DNA of 36,555 bases. Source: CAZFZT01 sp964523675 (lineage in GTDB: Bacteria; Planctomycetota; Phycisphaerae; Phycisphaerales; SM1A02). The notes under the pieces are model-generated. The model saw nothing but the letters and a program-made list of their open reading frames with translations, was not told the origin of the DNA and did not search any database. Below, one piece after another: positions 30,786-36,555 of this stretch (position 1 is the stretch's first letter; each line of letters begins with the position of its first letter). The stretch lies in NCBI GenBank assembly GCA_964523675.1, contig CAZFZT010000032.1, forward strand, positions 1 through 36,555, read 5' to 3'. The translations under genes were made by a program, and so were the position numbers.

Positions 30786-31873
30786 GTTCCCAATGGCGCG
30801 ATCGCGATGATTCCCGCGGCGACGAGAACCCATTCGACCGCTACGGCAGGCCAGGCGGCGACTGGCAGGGTATCCGCCCCTCCTTCGACAATCCGGCCAC
30901 ATGGGCGGTCAGCGTCGGCCGTATCGCCGGCGTTGAGATTCGCATCCATATCCTCTTCCTGCTCTTCATTATCGTGATGTTGATCCGAGCAGGCACGATC
31001 GATGCCATCGGGATCGGCTTGATGGCACTCTTGCTCGGCATTCTGTTTGGGATCGTGCTGCTGCATGAGTTCGGCCATGTGTTCGGTTGCCGCTCTTCAG
31101 GCGGCGAGGCGAACGAGATTCTGATGTGGCCGCTCGGCGGGTTGGCGTATGTCCGACCGCGACAGAACTGGCGCTCTCACCTGATTTCGGCTGCGGCCGG
31201 GCCGATGGTGAATCTCATCATCTGTTTATGCACCGGTCTACTCCTAGGACTGCTCACAGGTCGTTGGCTCGGCATCGCCCTGCCGAACCCGTTGTACTTT
31301 GCGAATGAGATGTGGGGTCCGACGATCACCACCCGGCCACTGGCGATCCTGTTCCTGATCAACAGCTTGAGTCTCCTGTTATTGCTTTTCAACCTCCTGC
31401 CGATCTTCCCGCTAGATGGGGGAAGGATTGTGCAGGCCGCGCTCTGGCCGCGCTTCGGATACGTCCGCTCGATGCGATTCGCGGTCCGCACCGGATATGT
31501 CGGCGCCTTGCTCTTGGCCGTCTTCGGAGCTGTTTTCACCAATCTGTGGCTACTGGCGATCGCGATTTTTGGCGCGGTTACGTGTTACATGACGCACAAG
31601 CAACTCCAGTTCACCGAAGAGATGATGGGGTTCACGGACGGCTCCGACGAATACGCATTGCAACTGGCGTACGGCGAGACAGAGTGCGAAGATGGCGCAG
31701 CCAGGCCGAATCGAGCTGAACGCCGAGCGGCCAAGCAGCGCGTCAAGGAAGAACAGGAAGCGGCCGAGGTCGATCGCATCCTTCAGAAGATCGCTTCATC
31801 GGGCATGGGCAGTCTGACGCGAAATGAAAGGAAACTGCTCGACCGGGTATCCGCGCGAAAACGAGGCGGATGA
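30782..31873 (+). CDS. Site-2 protease family (M50) membrane metalloprotease
   Basis: The protein has 363 residues. The zinc motif HEFGH is at 95-99 within a membrane helix, and the second motif LLPIFPLDGGRIV supplies the aspartate (about D212). Four to six membrane helices lie between residues 55 and 265, and the NEILMWPLGGLAYV segment between the motifs is typical of the family. It should cleave membrane-embedded substrates. The cytoplasmic C-terminus (EVDRILQKIASSGMGSLTRN followed by ERKLL) resembles the DUF6576 tail of rhomboid proteases. No anti-sigma factor substrate is encoded nearby. It converges on the next gene with a 3-base gap. Confidence 0.9.
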   Translation: MSSQWRDRDDSRGDENPFDRYGRPGGDWQGIRPSFDNPATWAVSVGRIAGVEIRIHILFLLFIIVMLIRAGTIDAIGIGLMALLLGILFGIVLLHEFGHVFGCRSSGGEANEILMWPLGGLAYVRPRQNWRSHLISAAAGPMVNLIICLCTGLLLGLLTGRWLGIALPNPLYFANEMWGPTITTRPLAILFLINSLSLLLLLFNLLPIFPLDGGRIVQAALWPRFGYVRSMRFAVRTGYVGALLLAVFGAVFTNLWLLAIAIFGAVTCYMTHKQLQFTEEMMGFTDGSDEYALQLAYGETECEDGAARPNRAERRAAKQRVKEEQEAAEVDRILQKIASSGMGSLTRNERKLLDRVSARKRGG

Positions 31874-31876
31874 CAC

Positions 31877-34800
31877 TCATTCGAGCATCATTGCCTGCCA
31901 GTCCTCAATCGCAGCGAAGCGCAACTCTGCCACGCCCCTCAGACGTCCGATCTGCTCCCTCAACGATTTTGCATCGGCCGGCATCAGCAGTCGTTGCTGT
32001 GCTGCGTCATCGATCACTTCCATCGCCAGGCCCCACTGCCGCTCTAAGCCGTATTCCTTCGACAATGTCGAGATCAGGTTGGTCCGCTCGTCGTATGGGA
32101 AGTTGCGAGGCAATTGTTGAATGAGGGCTCGCACACGATCCAGGAGCGCCAGATCCTGTGGAATGTAACCATTCTCGCGCAGGAAGTGGTACGCCGCCAG
32201 CGTCGGTGACATCTGCTCAAACGTAAGCCGCTCCTGCAACTGCGCGTGATTCTGATGGAATGTTTCCAGTGCGCCGCACATGAACGGCGCACTATGGCGG
32301 ATTCGTGGATTCTCGGGGGCGCACCACGGCCGCAAATCGCCGGCAAGACGCTCCATCGTGTGTTTGAAACGCGCCTGGCGCTGCGGATCACGGAAGAGAT
32401 GCCGGGAAATGCCGCCGAAGAGCCATGCGTCAGGACTCACACCTGTTGCGAGGAACCGCGCGCGGCCGGCGGCATGCCCGAGCCACGGCCAATCCATCGT
32501 GTGTGTCCGAAACTCCACGAACGCGCCGCTCTCCAGAACCTGGATCGATGCATTGTTCAGCGCGAGCGCCCGCACCTGATCTGTCTCCATCATGTGGAGC
32601 ATCATCAGGATGTCGACGTCTTCGATCCCCATCGGCGCAAGGACATCAAGAACGGCCGACTGGTTCATTCTGCGAGCGAAGTGCTGCTGCGCCAGCGTTC
32701 CATCCGTGGCGAGAATACCAACGTCCGCCGGTCCAAGGCGAAAGAGTAGAACCTGCTCGAACTGCCGCGCGACGTTGGCGACGATCGCCGACAGCACCTT
32801 CTCATCGACTTCATACAGTTGAAGCCACTGGAAGTAGATCCCGCCCGGGTTCAGCCGATCCTTGGCCATCGTGTAGAACTCCGGCGTGTAGAGATTTTCA
32901 ACGCCAACCACCCAGGGATTACTCGGTTCCGAGATGATCAGATCAAACGTCTGTTCAGATCGGGTGAAGAATCGAAACGCATCCGTCTGCAACGCGTTAT
33001 GCTTCGGGTTCGTCGCGAGGCCGAAGTTCGCCTCGTCGAAGAGCCGCTCAGTCATGTGAACCTTGATGACAGTCCGTGAAATCTCAAGCGTCGTCACCTC
33101 GTGTACATCCGGCATGGACGCGAGCGCCCCGGAGGTGATTCCCATGCCAAGGCCGATCACTGCTGCGTCGATCTCATCGCCGCGCTCGCAATAAAGGTAC
33201 GGCAGCATGGCGGTCAGCGCCATGTTTGAGTAATCGGCCACCGTGTTGCCATCTGACTTCCCGTTGACGAAAATCGTACGAGATTCAATCGGCTGGCGCG
33301 GCGAGTTCAAGCGGTTGACCGCAATCGTCGCAGAAGGATCGTCTTCGAGATAAAGAACGGTTCGTGGGTTCTCGCCGTCGTTTTCCATCCGCACCTGATC
33401 CGGCAAGGCGAAGAGTCCTTGAAAGTGCCACGGCTGCACGCCCGGCAGACGAAACAGACCCTGCACATGTATTTGACGGTCCCACGCCATCGGCTTCGAG
33501 AGCAGGCCAATCGGGACAATTGCCGCAAGCGCTAGGCACACGAGCGCCGGGCGACCATCGTGCTGCTTCAGAATCAGGTAGCTGACCAGCAGGAAGATCA
33601 GCGCGATGTTGATGGCGAAGATCTGATCAACGTTCAGGAAGATCAAGAGCAGATAGCCCATCCCCACCGCGCCAAGAACCGTTCCAATCGTATTGGAGAA
33701 ATAGACGCGGCCGCACATCCTGCCGTAGTCCTTACTGCTCTTATCAATGAGTGAATAACCCATCGGCAGCAGCCGCCCCATGGGGATGACGACCGGCAGC
33801 AGGAGCAGCATCATGAACAATGCCACGAGCGCAAGATAGACGCCATAATTCGCCGGAATCGACACCAGCATCACACGCACATGGCTGAGCCAGAGCCCCC
33901 AGTACGGCACTGTCAGGTAAACAATGCTCAACAGGACGCCGAGTTTGACCAACTCATAGATGACGCGGTTGGCGGTAACCGAGCCGCGCCGAATCGAGAG
34001 AGAACCGATCGCAAGACCGAGAATGACGATTCCGACGACAATCGGGAAGACGTAATGACCCGATCCGATCGCCAGCGCGAGCAGGCGCATGAAGAGCACT
34101 TCAAAGGCGATCGTGACCGCCCCAGTGATGAAGACGAAAAGATAGATGCCACCCGCACCGAAGCGGTTCGGAATCGATATGGCCTCTTCACCTTTCTGAA
34201 CATCACCTTCGAGCGCGTTAAAGATGAATACAACGCCGACGCCTGCATTGGCCAAAGATCCGATGACGATCGCAGTCTGCAATCCAAACGAAGGCACGAG
34301 CAGAAAGCCGGCTACAAAGGTGCCGACGAACGCCCCCAGCGTGTTGATGCCATAGATGCGCGTGTGGCAGTAGTTCACCTCCTCCATCGTGGCGGGAATG
34401 GCTGAAGTCAGCAGCGGGATGGAGGCGCCCATGAGGAACGTGGGTAAGAGCACCAATGCCGCAGTGCCGAGAAAATCGGTGATCAGCAGGTCGGGTAAGT
34501 GGTACACCGTCTGCTGAACCACTGGAAACCACCAGAGAAAGAACGCTCCATAGACAGCGATTGAAAGTTCAATGAACCCCACCGCCTTGAGCATGGTTTG
34601 CCGCGTCCAGCCACGGGCTGTGAAGTTCCCCCAGAAGCGGTAGCCCGCTGCGAGTCCCAGCAGAAACACCGCAACCACCAGCGAAATCGACTTCGCCTCA
34701 CTTCCCACCATGAAAGACAAGTATCGTTGCCACACAACCTGAAACGTCAGTGAAACCGCTCCGCTCAAGAAGATGGCGATGTACGCCAGCGTGCGGTAAC

Positions 34801-34882
34801 TCGCCAGCCCGGTCAACCGTGCAAGCGGTGCGGCTGGACCTAGCCATGAAGGTGAGGAAGTGTTCGCGCTCTGGGGTTGCAT
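31877..34882 (-). CDS. Multi-spanning membrane protein fused to a spermidine-synthase-like domain
   Basis: The protein has 1001 residues. The N-terminal 460 or so contain a dozen or more membrane helices (for example SLVVAVFLLGLAAGYRFWG, FPIVVGIVILGLAIGSL). A soluble part with a Rossmann methyltransferase-like aminopropyltransferase fold follows: VIGLGMGITSGALAS near 574-588, EISRTVIKVH, and ISEPSNPWVVGVENLYTPEF. About 250 further residues without recognised domain come last. Such fusions are known as membrane-anchored spermidine-synthase-like proteins of unclear substrate. ATG 34882 (MQPQSANTS) is preferred, since longer in-frame starts to 35005 would overlap the divergent aminopeptidase gene and its promoter. 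Confidence 0.85.
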   Translation of the reverse strand: MQPQSANTSSPSWLGPAAPLARLTGLASYRTLAYIAIFLSGAVSLTFQVVWQRYLSFMVGSEAKSISLVVAVFLLGLAAGYRFWGNFTARGWTRQTMLKAVGFIELSIAVYGAFFLWWFPVVQQTVYHLPDLLITDFLGTAALVLLPTFLMGASIPLLTSAIPATMEEVNYCHTRIYGINTLGAFVGTFVAGFLLVPSFGLQTAIVIGSLANAGVGVVFIFNALEGDVQKGEEAISIPNRFGAGGIYLFVFITGAVTIAFEVLFMRLLALAIGSGHYVFPIVVGIVILGLAIGSLSIRRGSVTANRVIYELVKLGVLLSIVYLTVPYWGLWLSHVRVMLVSIPANYGVYLALVALFMMLLLLPVVIPMGRLLPMGYSLIDKSSKDYGRMCGRVYFSNTIGTVLGAVGMGYLLLIFLNVDQIFAINIALIFLLVSYLILKQHDGRPALVCLALAAIVPIGLLSKPMAWDRQIHVQGLFRLPGVQPWHFQGLFALPDQVRMENDGENPRTVLYLEDDPSATIAVNRLNSPRQPIESRTIFVNGKSDGNTVADYSNMALTAMLPYLYCERGDEIDAAVIGLGMGITSGALASMPDVHEVTTLEISRTVIKVHMTERLFDEANFGLATNPKHNALQTDAFRFFTRSEQTFDLIISEPSNPWVVGVENLYTPEFYTMAKDRLNPGGIYFQWLQLYEVDEKVLSAIVANVARQFEQVLLFRLGPADVGILATDGTLAQQHFARRMNQSAVLDVLAPMGIEDVDILMMLHMMETDQVRALALNNASIQVLESGAFVEFRTHTMDWPWLGHAAGRARFLATGVSPDAWLFGGISRHLFRDPQRQARFKHTMERLAGDLRPWCAPENPRIRHSAPFMCGALETFHQNHAQLQERLTFEQMSPTLAAYHFLRENGYIPQDLALLDRVRALIQQLPRNFPYDERTNLISTLSKEYGLERQWGLAMEVIDDAAQQRLLMPADAKSLREQIGRLRGVAELRFAAIEDWQAMMLE

Positions 34883-34975
34883 GAGATATGAAGCCGCCAC
34901 TCTAGCAATCACAGCGTGAACTGCAAGCAGAACCATCCAGCCACCATTTATGGACTTCGTCGCTGCCTCCGCTGC

Positions 34976-34981
34976 TACAAT
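34976..34981 (+). promoter_or_regulatory. -10 box TACAAT, 11 bases before the M29 gene
   Basis: TACAAT is followed by TCG-free spacer rich in C (a run of nine C at 34984-34992) and ATG 34993. A leader of about five bases is predicted and there is no ribosome-binding site. Confidence 0.5.
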
Positions 34982-34992
34982 CGCCCCCCCCC

Positions 34993-36117
34993 ATGACCGA
35001 TCCACGCATCATCCGCCTTGCCCAGCTCCTCATCAATCACTCCACGCGGCTGCAAAGAGGCGAACACATTCTCATTGAAGCATTCGACCTGCCGGAAGAA
35101 ATGGTCATTGCTCTCGTGCGCGAAGCGCGCCAGGCCGGCGGCCACCCGCATGTGGCCATCCGCAGCAATCGCATCATGCGAGCGCTCAACGAATCCGCCG
35201 AGGATGACAACCTCCAAGTCTGGGCTGAGTGCGACGCCCACCGCATGAAGTGCATGCAGGCGTACATCGGCCTGCGCGGCTCTGACAACGTCAGCGAAAT
35301 GGCAGGCGTTCCCGAATCACAAATGAAGAAAGTCGCGCGGCTGTACGCCAAGCCGGTGCATTTCGAGCAGCGCGTCAACCACACGAAGTGGTGCGTGCTG
35401 CGCTGGCCGACGCCGAGTATGGCGCAGCTCGCGCAGATGAGCACGGAAGCGTTCGAGAACTTTTACTTCGATGTCTGCACGCTTGACTATGCGAAGATGG
35501 CGAGCGCGGTGAAACCCCTCGTGGAGCGCATGAACAACGCTGACAAGGTCCATCTCAAAGGCCCCGGCGACACCGACCTGCAATTCTCCATCAAGGACAT
35601 CCCCGTCATTCCCTGCACCGGCTCGCACAACATCCCTGATGGCGAGTGCTTCACCGCGCCGGTGCGCGAATCCGTCAACGGCGTCATCCACTTCAACACG
35701 CCGACGATCTACAACGGCGTTTCATTCGAGAACGTTCGCCTTGAGTTCGAGAACGGCAAGGTGGTGGGCGCAAGCGCGAACGGCAGTACGGATGAGCTGA
35801 ATTCCATTCTGGATACCGACGAAGGCGGCCGCTACGTCGGCGAGTTCGCTATCGGCTTCCATCCGCACATTCTCAAACCGATGAAGGACATTCTGTTCGA
35901 CGAGAAGATCGCCGGCTCGCTCCACTTCACACCCGGACGGGCGTATGAGGATGCAGACAACGGCAACCGCTCGGAGATTCACTGGGACCTCGTGCTGATT
36001 CAGCGGCCGGAGTACGGCGGCGGCACGATCTCATTCGATGATGAAGTCATCCGGCGCGATGGCGAATTTGTTGTGGATGACCTCAAAGCCCTCAACCCTT
36101 CGGCGCTGAAGGCGTAA
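34993..36117 (+). CDS. M29-family metallo-aminopeptidase
   Basis: A 374-residue aminopeptidase of the thermophilic M29 (AmpS/PepS) family. The two-metal site residues are visible as the glutamates in NIPDGECFTAP and YVGEFAIG and the histidines and aspartate in GSLHFTPGRAYEDADNGN and SEIHWDLV. It removes N-terminal residues from peptides in the cytoplasm. Length is slightly short of the usual 400-410 but both ends look complete. Nine bases after its stop a large inverted repeat begins, which may also end transcription. Confidence 0.92.
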   Translation: MTDPRIIRLAQLLINHSTRLQRGEHILIEAFDLPEEMVIALVREARQAGGHPHVAIRSNRIMRALNESAEDDNLQVWAECDAHRMKCMQAYIGLRGSDNVSEMAGVPESQMKKVARLYAKPVHFEQRVNHTKWCVLRWPTPSMAQLAQMSTEAFENFYFDVCTLDYAKMASAVKPLVERMNNADKVHLKGPGDTDLQFSIKDIPVIPCTGSHNIPDGECFTAPVRESVNGVIHFNTPTIYNGVSFENVRLEFENGKVVGASANGSTDELNSILDTDEGGRYVGEFAIGFHPHILKPMKDILFDEKIAGSLHFTPGRAYEDADNGNRSEIHWDLVLIQRPEYGGGTISFDDEVIRRDGEFVVDDLKALNPSALKA

Positions 36118-36126
36118 ATCCACACT

Positions 36127-36217
36127 CATATAGCCCCGGCCTTGGCCGGGGTGAGCGTTGTTACCGGTGCATGCTTTGCGTGGCGACACCGTCCCCGGCC
36201 AAGGCCGGGGCTATATG
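36127..36217. repeat. 91-bp inverted-repeat element (nested palindromes)
   Basis: Arms 36127-36151 and 36193-36217 are perfect 25-base reverse complements, separated by 41 bases. Each arm contains its own palindrome CCCCGGCC-TT/AA-GGCCGGGG. The outer ends are CATATAGCC and GGCTATATG. This is the architecture of a REPIN (two inverted REP sequences). There is no T run, so it is not a standard terminator, though it could act as one. Confidence 0.85.
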
Positions 36218-36487
36218 CGTTGAAGCGACCGGGCCACCGATGCGCACCCGCCGCGGTGCCTTCGGTGCAGAAGGGGCTGGCGCCGCGCGACAACGGCCCG
36301 CGGGTTCTCCCCGCGTGGTGCCACCATAGGGGGCGGCCGGGCGCGGGTCACGCCTTCGGTCCCCGATTTCTTGCGCTTTTCGACGTGTGCGCCGCTCGGG
36401 CCAGAATCCGGTCCCGGCGGACTAAGGTGCCGGCGTACTTGCTTGTTTGGCCGCGCCGATTCGGATGCGCGCGCGGCCTGACGCCGT
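36218..36487. other. GC-rich region without assigned content
   Basis: Very GC rich, with several short hairpins (for example CGCGGG/CCCGCG near 36290-36310). Open frames here are arginine/proline-rich and look like composition artefacts. I find no RNA gene or known repeat in it. Confidence 0.4.
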
Positions 36488-36555
36488 TCAGCGCCGACCT
36501 GCACCCCGCGGCAGCTCGACGAGCGCCGCCTGTTCCTCCAGTTGCCGCAGCCGCG
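36488..36555 (-). CDS. C-terminal end of an unidentified protein (partial)
   Basis: On the minus strand a frame enters from the right edge and ends at TGA 36490-36488 with the last residues RLRQLEEQAALVELPRGAGR and one more arginine. The leucine/glutamate pattern suggests a helix or coiled coil. Too little is present to name it, and a chance frame in GC-rich DNA is possible. Confidence 0.3.
   Translation of the reverse strand, partial: RLRQLEEQAALVELPRGAGRR

Noticed and set aside
36280..36320. Possible tmRNA 3' end (GGTTCT...GCCACCA-like)
   Set aside because: The T-loop consensus is not met, no acceptor partner or tag reading frame is found, and the hairpin pairs differently.
36211..36504. 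97-residue minus-strand frame in the GC-rich tail
   Set aside because: Arginine/proline/alanine-rich composition, no start signal, no domain; likely an artefact of GC content.

Overview
The window looks like ordinary chromosome from a moderately GC-rich Gram-negative bacterium, most likely a planctomycete-type organism (Planctomycetota, perhaps Phycisphaerae). The assignment rests on gene style, not on a marker gene: a VIT plus von Willebrand A protein beside a YdjY-like lipoprotein, several lipoproteins and an outer-membrane barrel, a PadR/HAAS pair, an Mla (MCE) transport pair, a membrane protein fused to a spermidine-synthase-like domain, and a site-2 protease with a rhomboid-style C-terminal tail. 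No rRNA, tRNA, CRISPR array, prophage or complete insertion sequence was seen.

Layout. 1-1360: the end of a CstA-like carrier, then a small accessory patch (MNT nucleotidyltransferase, a broken HEPN partner, a winged-helix plus PD-(D/E)XK nuclease-like protein). 1363-6430: an SDR epimerase, two small exported or membrane proteins, PriA, and a tandem 6-pyruvoyl-tetrahydropterin-synthase-type protein. 6551-6668: a compact promoter-RNA-terminator unit that looks like an undescribed small RNA. 6770-12611: YdjY-like lipoprotein, VIT/VWA protein, cysteine-free FmdB-like protein, short UvrC, and a cysteine-rich repeat lipoprotein with a structured leader. 12673-19768: zinc-ribbon membrane protein overlapping an aromatic amino-acid decarboxylase, outer-membrane barrel, hisS flanked by inverted repeats, ahcY, DUF1697. 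19821-22117: HAAS protein and PadR regulator with a palindromic operator.

22388-30232: a long same-strand cluster read leftwards: mlaF, mlaD, rbfA, a degenerate HhH-GPD protein, a giant TPR lipoprotein, yebC. It combines lipid transport, ribosome maturation and translation-linked functions. 30246-36117: Nudix hydrolase coupled to a site-2 protease, a 1001-residue membrane/spermidine-synthase fusion, and an M29 aminopeptidase. 36127-36555: a perfect 91-bp inverted-repeat element and a GC-rich tail with the end of an unidentified minus-strand gene.

The most striking pattern is at the starts of genes. About eleven unrelated genes have a sigma-70-like -10 box (TACACT, TACGAT, TACAAT, TATAAT, TATCAT and similar) only 6-11 bases before the start codon, with no ribosome-binding site, so their mRNAs should be leaderless or nearly so. 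A minority (2982, 7766, 12159, 619) have a clear Shine-Dalgarno sequence instead. The two initiation styles are interleaved along the window, and the -10 pattern also helped choose start codons for priA, the PTPS protein, the decarboxylase, hisS and others.
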